A stretch of 64,000 nucleotides of DNA, from contig OY759216.1 in NCBI GenBank assembly GCA_963662175.1, positions 43,727,087 to 43,791,086 on the forward strand. The letters run 5' to 3'. A program made the translations under genes and the position numbers. The DNA is from Aradus depressus. Its lineage: Eukaryota; Arthropoda; Insecta; Hemiptera; Aradidae. Under the pieces are notes generated by a model. The model searched no databases and was not told the DNA's origin. It worked only from the letters and a program-made list of their open reading frames with translations. Positions 1 through 10,891 of the stretch are shown piece after piece (within the stretch, counting starts at the first letter, position 1; every line of letters starts with the position of its first letter).

Positions 1-127
1 GTCAATATTAACATGAAATTTAGTATGATGATTCAGAAGTTCATATTTTCAATGAAATCGGTAGATTGATTTCAGAGAGAGACCGAAAACTTTGTTGATT
101 AATTCATGCTGGGGAAGTACATTGTCT
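1..127 (+). repeat. R repeat, 3' portion
   Basis: The window opens inside a copy of R. It shows the R phrases 'AAATTTAGTATGA', 'GATTCAGAAG' and the terminal 'GGGGAAGTACATTG'. It is cut off by the window edge. Confidence 0.7.
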
Positions 128-527
128 TTTGGGTTTTTTGTTTCATATAAAACATTGCTGTAGTTGCCTCAGTGCTGGGCTCCGTGTTTTATATCTAGGC
201 AGGTCTGGAGTGAGAAGGGAGCGGCAGGACAATGGGGAGATAGCGAGTCCTGAGTTATGACGCAGCTAAGTGACCCTTACAAGGGCGTGCTCTGACTTAC
301 AATCCTGGAGATGGTCAGAAAAAACTTGGATAGCTTTTAGCGTTGGACAATTAGCAAGGGCTGGCACAATCATCTCATACCATCTCAAACACTCTCTACT
401 CCTTCAACCAGTAAAAAGGAAAGAATTGTCTTTCTACAGAGGAGACAAATGAGACGTGGAGTCGCAAAATAGGTACTACATACAAAATGAAAATGAAATT
501 TTATTTCACAATTAGTAAAATGAAAAT

Positions 528-640
528 GTCGTCAGTGAATCACCATTTATGTACCCACCCAGAACGAATTAATCAGTTATATTTTTTCTCTCCCTCCAAA
601 ACCAAGGGCGAAATCGAACTGCACCAATGGGATACCTGTT
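528..640 (-). repeat. R repeat, 3' end fragment
   Basis: On the minus strand this carries the R terminal hairpin (GTGAATCAC core), then the ACTTCCCC-like and 'CGAATTAAT' phrases and the pyrimidine stretch 'CTCTCCCTCCAAAACC'. R homology fades near 640. Confidence 0.6.
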
Positions 641-710
641 ATTTTAAGTTGTCCTTGTTTATGATATTTAAATCTATTGAACTGCGCCAAACATCCTTTC
701 TAACTCATAT

Positions 711-1021
711 TGTGAGGGCGCCAGTAGCTCAGTGGTATGCACGCTTGTCTTCTGAGCTTTGAGCTCAAGAATGTGGGTTCGAAATCCGATCGAGGCAAAA
801 AGGGAGGTAAAATAAACTTAAGCACGCCATTGGATGGGACGTTAAGCGATGGTCCCGAGCCTGTAAGATGTCAGGTACTCGTTAAAGACCCTAGGGGAAT
901 AAAAATTTAGGGTAGGCAAAATTTAGGACTCCCATAGTTGAGTCGGGCTCAACTCCACCAGAGCCCTCTGGTAGTAGGCGATATGACCTCGTAGTTAAAG
1001 CCCGGGCATGAGTCATAAAAC
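711..1021 (+). mobile_element. tRNA-derived SINE, full length
   Basis: The copy starts with a GAGGGCGCC head, followed by a tRNA-like box A (TAGCTCAGTGGTATGC) and box B (GGGTTCGAAATCC). A 250 bp body follows, ending 'GCCCGGGCATGAGTCATAA' plus an 'AACCTAA' tail. The 11 bp 'CTAACTCATAT' flanks it at 700-710 and 1022-1032 and is read as the target-site duplication; it partly overlaps the tail. Boxes A and B are the internal RNA polymerase III promoter of tRNA-derived SINEs. There is no coding capacity, and a LINE partner is presumed for mobilisation. Confidence 0.88.
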
Positions 1022-1295
1022 CTAACTCATATCGAATTCCGCCAACTGAATTTTTGGTTTATATGATTTGTATTCTATTTGCTATCTGTTTGAGATTGGG
1101 CTTAATCTAATTCGCAAAATTCAGTTTTTTCGTTCTGACTGTGTTTATATTTTCTATTAATCCGATAGTCTAAGTCCTGTGATATATTATAAAAATGTGC
1201 GATATCGAGCTGAAGCAAATGAAAATATAATTGACATATTATATCGTTCATGTTGAGAAATACATTTTTTTTAAAATCCCGATTCTACTGAGATT

Positions 1296-1579
1296 TAGGT
1301 TAGGTTAGGTTTTATGACTCATGCCCGGGCTTTAACTACGAGGTTATATCGCCTACTACCAGAGCGCTCTTTCGTCACTCTGGTGGACATGAGCCCGACT
1401 CTACTGTGGGAGTCCTAAATTTTGCCTACCCTAAATTTTTATTCATCTAGGGTAGGGGTCTTTAACGAGTACCTGACATCGTACAGGCTCGGGACCAACG
1501 CTTAACGTTCCATCCGAAGGACGGCGTGCTTAAGTTTATTTTACCTCCCAGATAAAATAAACTAAGGACCTCGGTCGGG
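1296..1579 (-). mobile_element. tRNA-derived SINE, 5' head lost
   Basis: Read on the minus strand, the body and 3' end are well preserved, and the tail is three exact CCTAA units (seen on the plus strand as TTAGG x3 at 1295-1309). The tRNA-like head is missing: homology stops at 'CCCGACCGAGG' and an R fragment follows directly. The tail looks telomeric but belongs to the SINE. Confidence 0.85.
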
Positions 1580-1670
1580 CTACTATTCCATCGGCAGTTA
1601 TTGGGGTTTTTGTGTTGAGCCCCCACTTGGATCCCTCTTTCCCTTCGGACACTTCCACTGAAAATTAATA
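1580..1670 (-). repeat. R repeat fragment
   Basis: This holds the R module phrases 'CATCGGCAGTTATTGGGG', a 'TTGAGCCCC' run and 'GAAAATTAATAA'. It abuts the 5'-truncated SINE. Confidence 0.6.
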
Positions 1671-1939
1671 ACACAGTACCATGTTTTCATTTCTTCATTC
1701 TTATTTTGTTTGCGGATAATTTTACAAATTTGTTAGGGGCCCTTACCGGATAAATATTAGTGCGGATGGTAGCACAATGATATAATTTTTATTTCCTCAT
1801 GGGAGATGTAAAGCTGCAAGTTGACTTTGTTCTTCTATGTCGGCCAGAGATGATGTTAGAGAAGCTGGTTTAGTCTTCACTGACTTATATATTTATATAT
1901 GATATGAACTGTTTCGAAAACCCTCCTCCTTGTTTCTAA

Positions 1940-1975
1940 GGCAGGGGGGGGGGTGGGGGGGGGGGGGGGGGGGGG
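1940..1975. repeat. poly-G tract
   Basis: A 36 bp run is almost pure G, with single T interruptions. Such a run is hard to sequence, so its length is unreliable. Confidence 0.9.
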
Positions 1976-3020
1976 CTCCCTCAAATATAACTTTTCTAGA
2001 AGGGAAGGTCTACCTCGAGAGAATATTGAAACAGTGAAGGTGAGCTGAGACAGTTAAAGTTTTCATAGAAACTTTCTCCTCAGTTTCAGGATATGAAACT
2101 ATATATATCTGAGCAATTCATGGAACTTACTTCCATTCCACCCTCCTTTATCAGTGTTTCCTCTCTTTGGCCTCCGTTCGTCCCACTTCTTGAGTTTAAG
2201 TATGAAACTTTGCCAACCATTTCAACTCTAATATGAAACTCAGAATCAGATATGAAACTTGTAATTGATGATACTATATTCAAACTTGCATATATAATTT
2301 TTTTTATACACGATCCTATATGAGTCTATTGATAACTGAATAGTTGAATGGTACAAATCAATGAAAAATGTGATGTGATGAGAACGCAAATATAATACGA
2401 TTTCTGATCTGCTGAATAATTAAATTTAAGCTTAAAGGGCTTTTACCGATTGTTAATATGCCCATAAAAAAAAAAAAAATTGAGAGTGACACGGTACTCA
2501 CGAGAATTGATATGTGAAAATCTGCTTTAGTTTCAAAAATTTGCTGTCAACTTTCAAATTTATTGTTCTTCAATTTCTTTTATACATGAAATTATAGGTT
2601 TGTGATAGCTAAAATAAGATGTATATACAACTGTGATTGTAGTGTCTCTAAATACCGCGAGAATACAGCGTCGATGGTAGTTTTCGAATTTGTTGTTGGA
2701 ATGCTTCGATTTGTATTCATTGTAGATTAAGTTTGTCATTTAAAAATGAAATAAGCTTTTCAGTATCTCTTGAAATGGGTAAAAACATTATATTATTTGT
2801 TGTGACAATATGACAACAATTATATTCTTTATTGATCGATATTTTCAGCAGTTATTATTATTATATATTAATAACAATATTATATAATAATATATTGAAA
2901 TATTATATATTATATTGTTTTAGATTTACACTGCTATATTATTTTCTTTTACCACAAATTTTAATTATTCTGACAAATTTAAACTATCGAAGCATCTTAA
3001 CCTAAAAGTTTCTTACCGCA
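1976..3020. other. AT-rich stretch without recognised gene
   Basis: I see no coding signal here. It holds short A-runs and an AT-only palindrome-rich block at about 2860-2930 built of TATTATATAATA-type units. Nothing matches the other repeats of the window. Confidence 0.6.
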
Positions 3021-3035
3021 TATATATTGTTATCA

Positions 3036-3366
3036 GAGGGCGCCGGTAGCTCAGTGGTATGCGTGCTTGACTTCTGAGCTCAAGAACGTGGGTACGTAAC
3101 CCGACCGAGGCCCTTAGTTTATTTTATCAGGGAGGTAAAATAAACTTAAGCACGCCGTCCTTCGGATGGTCCCGAGCCTGTACGATGTCAGGTCTTCGTT
3201 AAAGACCTCTACCCAAGGTGAATAAAAATTTAGGGTAGGCAAAATTTAGAACTCCCAAAGTAGAGTCGGGCTCATGTCCACCAGAGTGACGAAAGAGAGC
3301 TCTGGTAGTAGGCGATATGACCTCGTAGTTAAAGCCCGGGCATGAGTCATAAAACCTAACCTAACC
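3036..3366 (+). mobile_element. tRNA-derived SINE, full length with 13 bp TSD
   Basis: This is a young-looking copy with an intact head and the tail 'CATAAAACCTAACCTAACC'. The 13 bp 'TATATTGTTATCA' occurs at 3023-3035 and 3367-3379, which fixes both ends. The body contains two strong hairpins: an 11 bp stem around 'AGTTTATTTTA'/'TAAAATAAACT', and a pairing of CCACCAGAG with CTCTGGTAG. The B box reads GGGTACGTAACCC, one change from the common GGGTTCG form. Confidence 0.92.
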
Positions 3367-3379
3367 TATATTGTTATCA

Positions 3380-3655
3380 CAACATTAAAAAAAACACATA
3401 AAAGTACAACATAATAAGTCAAATGCAATATTACCCACTTTTCTATTACATGAACGTAGAAATGCTCAAAAACAGCTGACATCACAGATAAAATAGTGTG
3501 TAGTCGTGTGTGTGCGCTGCGCGCGCAACCGTCCAACACACACACTTACGCATGAACATCAACGAGACTTACGATCTGACATAGCCCCTACCGAGAGCTA
3601 AGATGTTTACACATCAAAAAAATCTGGAAATCACTCATCATTTCGTGTTGATTCA
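3380..3655. other. unassigned sequence
   Basis: This contains a GT/GC-rich alternating purine-pyrimidine patch near 3497-3530 and no long frame. No recognised gene. Confidence 0.5.
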
Positions 3656-3659
3656 TCGC

Positions 3660-3850
3660 AGTTATTAAGATGGGTTCCGCCCCTTACCTTCGGGAGATTT
3701 CGCGCTAATTTTCTCATGGGAGTTTTGAATTTAAATATAAAATTTCCTGTCGAAACTATCAGTACATAGGCAGTTAGTTATCGGGGTTTTTGAGTTTACC
3801 TCCCCCAAGATCATTTTCTTCCCTTTGGCAGATTCCCCTGAAAATTATTA
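3660..3850 (-). repeat. R repeat fragment
   Basis: It shows R modules such as 'TTTGAATTTAAATATAAAAT', 'GTCGAAACTATCAGTAC' and 'TATCGGGGTTTTTGAGTT'. It is diverged. Confidence 0.6.
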
Positions 3851-4279
3851 TGTATACATTTTTAATCCAAATGCTTTTGGAAGCAGAATGACAACTTAAT
3901 TCAAGTTGGTGAAGTACATCGCCTACTCACCCACCACTTTTTTCCTTTGCTTTCTGAAATGGGAGTAAATTTTTCTCTACGTCAGTCAGTCGAAATGAGT
4001 ACTACTTAGATACGTAAATGATAAGAATTAAATGACCAAATGGTAAAAACGAGTTGACAAAGTGATAATGAAGTTTGATATATAGCTAAGTTGGCAAGTG
4101 GGCTAATGGAGGTTCACTTGACTAAGTTGGTCCGTTTAGTTTGAAGTCCCCCCCCTCCACACTTTATCCACCGCCTCTCTACTCAAACACTTCATCCAAC
4201 TTTTTAAAACCAACCCCACTTTCCACCATTTTTTATATTTTTTTTCTTCTGATATATAATATCCCCACGGTCTGGGTAA

Positions 4280-4978
4280 AGCCACACTAGTAGACATGTT
4301 GCGCGATTTCGGTCTCTGAGACGTGTCTCAGGTTGTCTACGTAGACATGTCTATAGACCAATCCCCGTCTACGGGCCTGTTGCGAGACCAAAAATCGCAG
4401 GTCTAAAGTCTCCCGATCGGAATGGGAGACAGTATGCAACGTTAGACATATTGCGCAACATTTTGACAGTGTGGACGTCACTCGGCGTCTAAAGGCGACA
4501 CGTCCCAGTCTGTCCCCAGCTTCCGAGTGGTGTGGTTCGGCTCTTTACAGTTTTCCAAAGTTTTACAGTTCTTTTTAAAACATGTGGTCTCACGAGAAAG
4601 TTCTAAAAGTAATTGAAAATTACCAGGCGTCTTATTGTTCGTGGCAGCCGGGTGAAATTTCGAAAACCCATGGCGTCTTCCAGTCTTAATTTATTTAATA
4701 ATGCATTACCGAACCTAGGTCCTTCTGCGAGCACTTCGCGCGACCACTAACGTATACGTTTTCGCGTTCTTTCATTTGTAATTAGCACTAAGCAGGAACT
4801 CATTCCACACAAAACAATGTCCTCCATGGTGGACTGCGAAGATGAGACTGAGAAATTCACATCGTAGTGTGGACGCTAGACGAGACAAAGAACGGTGTCT
4901 CTAGACGGTCTATAGACCGTGTCTCGAGACCGCCTATAGACAAATTGCGCAACATGGTCTACTAGTGTGTACTATGCT
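4280..4978 (+). mobile_element. PIF/Harbinger-type element (699 bp) with MADF remnant
   Basis: The ends are inverted repeats: AGC then 'CACACTAGTAGACATGTT' on the left, and AGC then 'CACACTAGTAGACCATGTT' on the complement of the right end, which has a few extra bases. TAA at 4277-4279 and 4979-4981 is a 3 bp duplication, as PIF/Harbinger elements make at TWA. Inner flanks carry many GTCTAGAC-type subterminal palindromes. A 35-codon MADF-like remnant at 4582-4689 supports the assignment, because the second PIF/Harbinger protein is often Myb/SANT/MADF-like. No nuclease is left. Confidence 0.75.
4582..4689 (+). pseudogene. MADF-like N-terminal remnant inside PIF element
   Basis: Thirty-five codons run from ATG to TAA. 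The N-terminus reads MWSHEKVLKVIENYQ, then ASYCSW. This resembles the start of MADF/SANT-like DNA-binding domains, where a helix with 'LIE.Y' is followed by a W. The usual domain is about 80-90 residues, so only the first helix survives. It is too short for a firm family call. Confidence 0.4.
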
Positions 4979-5512
4979 TAAGATTTAAACCTGCCCCATG
5001 AGCCAGGGTATTTCTTAGACAGGGTTATTGTAAGAAATTCACATCTTCGGGGTGGCATCCCTGGCCCACCTACAAATCGTTAGAAGGGGTATATATTATA
5101 TACCACTATATTGTTACGAACTGAATTATTTATGTGATAGTAGGCGATTGAAATCCGGGCATGAGTAAACATACGTAGTAATTGAAGAGTTACTAACTGT
5201 AGTGTGGATTATTTATTAAGTCCGAAGTTGGAAGTCTGTAACGATATTTTCTCCATTATCCGTTGGACAATTTATCAGATTTGAACGTATATCTATGTAC
5301 TTGAAGCGTTGAAATCTTGATAGTAAAAGGACGGAAGTTCGAATGAGTCAGGAATTTCTTATCAACAGACTGGAGCGAGTAAACATCAGATAGATACTTT
5401 GTGCTGACGCTCCTACCCCCGTCCCTTTATGATGTTTTCATACGATAAATGTCCCTCTCTCATATTTATTTTATACTTACAAACTATACTTATGACCAAA
5501 GTATTTGAAAAA

Positions 5513-5735
5513 ATATGTGATGTGGCGATAACAGGACCTTTCTTATACCAACCACCTTTGTACAGATCACTCTCCCTTCCCCTCTCAAATTCATTTCATA
5601 CTGGCATTACTGTGTTGGACTTTCATATACCCAACAATGCCACCATGAAATGAATCTGAGGGAGAAGTGGTAAAGTAATCTGTACAACCAATCTGTGGTT
5701 GGTATAAGAAAGATCTGTTATAATCACATCACATA
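5513..5735. mobile_element. fold-back MITE, 'ATATGTGATGTGG' family
   Basis: The left end 'ATATGTGATGTGGC' and the following 'CTTTCTTATACCAACCAC' reappear inverted at the right end as 'GTGGTTGGTATAAGAAAG' and 'CACATCACATAT'. The arms include 'ACAGATCACTCTCCC'. Related copies lie at 22127-22352 and 23690-23824, with single-arm scraps near 18850, 20641 and 40290. There is no coding capacity. Confidence 0.75.
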
Positions 5736-5868
5736 TATTATAATTTTTCATTATTTTCGTCCTTTTCAATAAAAATTTGCTCTGCGTTTCGATTCAAACG
5801 TTACTTAGATATATTTCCTAAGGAAATTTATTGATCGTTCTTTGAAGCGCTCAAAATATGTTCAGGGG

Positions 5869-6168
5869 ACGTTAGTAGAGGGAAAAAGAGCGTTCTGGCA
5901 CAAAGACAATGCGCAAGATAGCGGCCGTCCTCCCTCCTTCCCACCTCGTCACTCCCTCTCACTCGACGTTTTCTTTTTTATTTTCACTAATTTTCACTAT
6001 ACAATAAAGTTCACTGTAAAATTACGCTATACTTACTATAAAATTAGTGAAAGTAATAAAAAAATAAGAAAATCGTGAAGGTGATGAGGGAGGTGGAAGG
6101 GAGAAAAGACGGCCGCCATCTTGCGCAATGCCCTTGGGCCAGAATGCTCTTTTTCCCCCTATTAACGT
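5869..6168. mobile_element. fold-back MITE, 'GGGGGAAAAAGAGC' family
   Basis: The left arm has 'TAGTAGAGGGAAAAAGAGC' and then 'GCGCAAGATAGCGGCCGTC'. The right arm, inverted, has 'TAATAGGGGGAAAAAGAGC' and then 'GCGCAAGATGGCGGCCGTC'. Arms are about 100 bp with an AT-rich spacer. ACGT directly abuts each end, but the exact duplication is ambiguous. Related single arms sit at 39592-39662 and 60993-61080. Confidence 0.7.
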
Positions 6169-6179
6169 TGAAACTTGAA

Positions 6180-7040
6180 ATTCTATTGGAAATTCGATTT
6201 CGACTACTATTATAATATTTCATCTTCTAAAGATATATAGTAATAATTCTAAAGATATATAGTAATAATTATAATATTTAAAAAGGAATAAACAGTTTCG
6301 GAGGATGAGGAATTTACTAACCTGGTGTGTCTATTGTTTTGAAAACATACGAGGATATCAATAATTAGGTAAAACTGGATTTTGAGTGAGTTTATAATAT
6401 CCATGGCTCAGGACAAAGCCCTTTTTAGTTTAATCTAAAAATGTATCTACTATATTAAAGTCATTAATCAATGTTAATGAGTTTTTAACGAGATGTATAA
6501 TATATCATGGGATATTTAAAAAAATATAATAATGAAAAAATTCACAGAACCAAGGGTCAAAGAAATATTTTTTTGGTAGTTAAAAGCAATTTTGAAATAA
6601 TTCAGTGGGTCCTGTTTCTCTCTTGTTGCATGCATTTTACAAAAAAATTAATTTAATTTTAATTTCATAATTTACCAACTACAGTTACATTCTATATTGC
6701 TATAAAATTATTTTTAAAAGGAATAATTATTAGTTAGGAATTTATTTATTTAATTTTATTCAATTTTGTTTTGAATTTTTATTCAGGTATGACAATTAGT
6801 TCTGCCGACATGTTTACATTGAACGAAACTGGAGCATACAGAGGAATGGCACGATGTGTGGACGTCACGTATGAACAACGTTGGAGACAGACGCCCATAA
6901 CAACAAGTCCATTGATATTGATCAAGTGTTTACTTGAACTTAAACAACAATGAAATAAGTTTAAAAAATACTGAAAACTGAGAAGGTATAGCGCAAAATC
7001 GACTTAAAATGTTTGGTATTAAAAAAAAAAACTTTTTTGT
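6180..7040. other. AT-rich stretch, no gene recognised
   Basis: There are long A/T runs and no coding signal. A short direct duplication 'TCTAAAGATATATAGTAATA' occurs at about 6225-6265. Confidence 0.5.
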
Positions 7041-7044
7041 AAAA

Positions 7045-7130
7045 CATGTAAGGGATTTTGAATTGAAATATAAATTTTCATGTCGATATATTCACTATAC
7101 CAGCAATTATTAAGACTTTTTGGGTTAAAG
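7045..7130 (-). repeat. R repeat fragment
   Basis: A short diverged R module is present: 'TTTTGAATTGAAATATAAA', then 'CATGTCGATATATTCACTAT'. Confidence 0.45.
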
Positions 7131-7244
7131 TAACTAAAGCATAAAATAGAACTGGCTTACCCAACCCGTACAATGTGGAGTCGAATAAAACACTGGCTAA
7201 ACATTGGGAGGGGATAGAAGGTTTATTCACTCACTCTTTACACA

Positions 7245-7605
7245 TACAATTCTAGAACATTCCTACGAAAAAAAATAAATACACAAACTAAACTATAATA
7301 ATATTAAAATAAATATCTATGTAATAATATAAATTGCTGTAATAATTATTATACATTTAACAACGAAAAAACGAATAAGAAATAACATTTTTATAGTTTT
7401 GTTATATAGACATGTAATTTATTTTAATGATTTTTATGACTTTTTAAAAAATTTTTTGAATGGCTGTTGTTGAAATTATACTAATTTTATATTATTATTT
7501 GCTTTATATATTACAGTATACTGTATAGTATATTATTACAGTTATTTTAGTTTGTGTATTTATTATTTTTCGAATGAATGTTTAAGAATTGTATGTATAA
7601 AAATT
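7245..7605. repeat. long inverted repeat, about 60 bp arms
   Basis: The left arm around 7247-7315 ('CACATACAATTCTAGAAC', 'ACACAAACTAAACTATAATA') returns inverted around 7535-7602 ('TTTTAGTTTGTGTATTTATT', 'GAATTGTATGTATA'). The spacer is AT-only. It is probably a MITE. I could not fix a duplication. Confidence 0.6.
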
Positions 7606-7609
7606 GAGA

Positions 7610-8020
7610 TTGATAAATGATTCAATTCTTAACAATATCTAGAAATAGGGTGTAGCATAAAAGAGAAAGTCCTTGTTCATTTAAGTGAGTGAGAGGAGAG
7701 GAATGTGGTAAGGGTGTCGAGTTGGATTAATTTCATGGGTTAATTAAAGGGTGTCTTGTTAACGTCTGTGGTGGTTACACAGAGGGTTGGCAAAACCAGG
7801 GTCTGTACTGGGGGAGTCTAGCTCACCCAGTCTAGATCCAACTGGGACCATGTTGTTTCTTCCAAACAATTAATCAATAACGCGGCCATTCCCTCTCCGC
7901 ATATTTTCTTGTTTACAGTTTGCCCTTTTCATTACGTAAATCTGGGAGTGATTGATTCAGATGAAGACGCATCGCTCAGTAAGAACGAGCTATAAGAAAT
8001 AACGGTGGTATTTTGAAGAG
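7610..8020. other. unassigned sequence with a short hairpin
   Basis: No frame and no family match. At 7815-7850 'GGGGGAGTCTAGCTCACCC' and 'AGTCTAGATCCAACT' form a weak local hairpin. Confidence 0.4.
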
Positions 8021-8029
8021 ACCACCCCT

Positions 8030-8110
8030 TATAGGGTTTGAATTTAAATATAAAATTTCCGATAGATACGTTCATTATATCGGCAGTTATTGGAGTGGAA
8101 TTATTATACT
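8030..8110 (-). repeat. R repeat fragment
   Basis: It shows 'GGTTTGAATTTAAATATAAA' and then 'ATCGGCAGTTATTGGAG', both R module phrases. Confidence 0.5.
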
Positions 8111-8345
8111 AATTACCACATTTCCTGTAGAAATTATTGAAGGCAGATCGTTATGAAATTTTGATTTCTACCATAGTTTCGGAAAAGGGTTTTAATAATA
8201 AAAAATATAAACTTATACGTAGTGAAGTTTATATATTTGATTATTATGACATAAACTATTAAGATATATATTATATATATATATAATTTCAATTTGTGAC
8301 TACTTTACTTGGATTTTCCATTTTAAAAAAGTTGGTTAATATGGA

Positions 8346-8515
8346 CTCATGGCTTTAACTGGATATAGCCTACTACAGCGCTCTTTCGTCGCTCTGGTGG
8401 ACATGAGCCCGACTCTAGAGTGGGAGTCCTAAATTTTGCCTACACAGGTTCATCTAGGATTAACGTCCCATCCGAGGGACGGCGTGGTCAAGGTTTTTTT
8501 CACTTCCCAGATAAA
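8346..8515 (-). mobile_element. tRNA-derived SINE, degraded
   Basis: On the minus strand the SINE body is recognisable by 'GCTCTTTCGTCGCTCTGGTGG' complement and 'GGGACGTTAA'. Several internal deletions are present and the head is lost. Confidence 0.7.
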
Positions 8516-8734
8516 TAACCTGCGATCTATGGGTTATTCAAGAACAAAAGAAATAATTATTTGTGTTACCTGTCTCAGGTTATTGATAAATATATCCAAA
8601 GCCAGCCTCGCTCGTTATTGAAATACAAAGAGAATGTATTAGTTATTAATAATAATTAATATTGTAATTTTCATAACAAAGACCGATCAGTTATAAACAG
8701 AATAGTGGGAAATGTATACACAGAAAGTGCATAA

Positions 8735-9022
8735 CTACTGAGCTCAAGACCGCGAGTTCAATATCCGGTTGAGGCAAGCGTCTCAAGAGGGTTTCTTATA
8801 TGAGAGTTAAAAAAACCTTGAGCATGTTGTCCTTCGGATGGGACGTTCAGCGATGATGCCGAGCCTGTACAATGTCCGGCACTTCTTAAAAACCTAAATG
8901 AATAAACCCGCATAGGCAAAATTGAGGACTCCCAGAATAGGGTCTGGCGCTCAAGTTTACCAGGGAGAGAGCGCTGTAACCTCGTAATTAAAGCCCGGGC
9001 ATGAGTCACAATAACTAACTAA
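8735..9022 (+). mobile_element. tRNA-derived SINE, diverged subfamily
   Basis: It starts within the head ('CTGAGCTCAAGACCGCGAG') and keeps a box B-like GAGTTCAATATCC. Its body differs from the main family, with AAAAAAACCTTGAGCATG in place of the usual TAAACTTAAGCACG. The tail is 'CACAATAACTAACTAAC'. Its sequence resembles the copies at 13990-14222 and 54241-54540, so these may be an older subfamily. Confidence 0.75.
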
Positions 9023-9445
9023 CATACACAGAACACATTAAATCCAACTGATATCTAAGTCTTCTTGTTGTATGAAAAGTCGCATTGTAAACACGCTAGG
9101 AGTTATCCTTCGTTATTTATTCAGGAACTGGGGAGATGGTTCAGAATAAAGCCTCGTTATTCTATAATCTGTCAAGAATCTGAAGACTTATTAAACGGTT
9201 TTCCTTGAAGAGATAAAAGAAAAAGACAACTGCCAACTTTAGTTCCAAGGAAAAAAAATAACGTCTTAAACTGTTTCCACTTATCCTTAAACCATAGCCG
9301 CAGGATTCATAACTGGAGTATAAAGGACTTTTTTTTACGTTCAAGTTAGGGAGAGTTACCAGTTTTCACAGGAATTTCATGTTTTCTTCCTGATATCAAA
9401 ACTTAAAAAAATAATTTAATTATTTATTTATTATTATTATTATTT

Positions 9446-9788
9446 AGAGGGCGCCGGTAGCTCAATAGTATGCGTGCTTGCTTACTGAGCTCAAGATCAT
9501 GGGTTCGAAACCCGACTGTGGCCCTTAGTTTATTTTATCTGGGAGGTAAAATAAACTTAAGCACGCCATCCTTCGGATGGGACGTTAAGCGATGGTCTCG
9601 AGTCTGTACAATGTCAGGTACTCGTTAAAGACCCCTGACCTAGGTGAATAAAAATTTAGGGAAGGCAAAATTTAGGACTCCCACAGTAGAGTCGGACTCA
9701 TGTCCACCAGAGTGACGAAAGAGCGCTCTGGTAGTATATACGATATGACCTTGTATGAGCCCGGGCATGAGTCATAATAACTAACTAA
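9446..9788 (+). mobile_element. tRNA-derived SINE, full length
   Basis: It has an intact head (AGGGCGCCGGTAGCTCAATAG), a canonical box B GGGTTCGAAACCC and a full body, with the tail 'CATAATAACTAACTAA'. The left flank is a (TTA)n microsatellite, and 'TTATTTATTA'-like sequence occurs on both sides, so the duplication is blurred. Confidence 0.88.
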
Positions 9789-9831
9789 TTATTTATTAAA
9801 AAGATAGTATAATTTTTATTTAGCAAAAAGA

Positions 9832-10195
9832 CACGATAACTCCCGATAGATTGAAGGTATCGACACGAAATTTTATGTTTTTTCGAAACCCTCTAAGTAA
9901 GACACTTCCTGATTTTCAACCAAATCATTCAAAGGGAAGGGGGAGATTAGAGTGGAGGTTTAACAGAAAAACTTCAAAAACTGGCGTTGAAATTATTGTA
10001 TTATCACGAAACTTCATATATATAAATTCAAACCCCCCAAAATATAACTAATAACTATCGTTGTATCGACTGTATCAACATGAAACTTAGTAAGACACCT
10101 ATTAATTTTCAACCAAATCGATAAATTGTTTTCAGAGTGAGATTGAAAGCTTATTTGATGATGTGTAGACATTTTGATTCATTTTATCAACTTTT
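9832..10195 (+). repeat. R repeat, internal and 3' modules
   Basis: It begins 'ACACGATAACTCCCGATAGA', then 'GTATCGACACGAAATTTTAT', and carries three module starts. It ends before the terminal hairpin. Confidence 0.7.
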
Positions 10196-10505
10196 ATTAC
10201 CCAGGATATTACACCGTTAACAGCACAAAATGAATGTTGGATGACAGCACACAACTTTGTGTACCATTCTACTCGTATCAAACTAGTCAGTCTGTTGGAG
10301 TCAATTTTAATTTAAATTCATTTCGTTTGGGAAGAGATGCAAGTAAAGGGACTTGAATAAGTTTTTCAGTTGAACCGAAGCAATATCCTCCCGGGCTCTG
10401 ATGCCTCAATCCTGAAACAGTTCAGGAAGGCACTTTGTGAAGCAATACAAGCAGGCCTTTCAAATTCAATTGGTTCTGCAGCTAGATTGAAAAAGAAAAA
10501 AAAAA

Positions 10506-10891
10506 AGTCGTCGGTGATTCACCGGCAATGTACTTCCCCAAAACGAATTAATAAATTAAGTTTCGCTCTCCCTCTAAATCAAGTTGACTTACAGAGAGGG
10601 TTCTGAATCCTCATATCAAATAGTGTGGGATATATGGTCATTACATCGGCATTATTAGGGTTTTTGACTCGATTATATATACTACTACTCTGGCCCGCCA
10701 CTACAGTTGGAACGATTTTGCGGATTTGAAATGCGGACATTTGAAATTTCGTGCCGATACATTTATTACAATGGCACTTATTAGAATTTTCGTGTTAAGC
10801 CTCACTCCTAATCCCCTCTTCCTTACTGACAATTTGGCTGAAAATCAAAAGGTGTCGTCCTTATGGGGTTCTGGATACACATATAAAATTT
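10506..10891 (-). repeat. R repeat, left of an inserted palindrome
   Basis: The minus-strand R end with its terminal hairpin (GGTGATTCACC) is followed by successive modules to 10891. R resumes at 11157 beyond the inserted palindrome with 'GTGTCGACACATTCATTAC'. Confidence 0.75.

Noticed and set aside
715..790. tRNA gene at the SINE heads
   Set aside because: Box A and B are present but the acceptor and anticodon arms do not fold, and the sequence continues into a repeated SINE body.
1295..1309. TTAGG x3 as an interstitial telomere
   Set aside because: It is the tail of a minus-strand SINE; other copies show the same tail at their 3' end.
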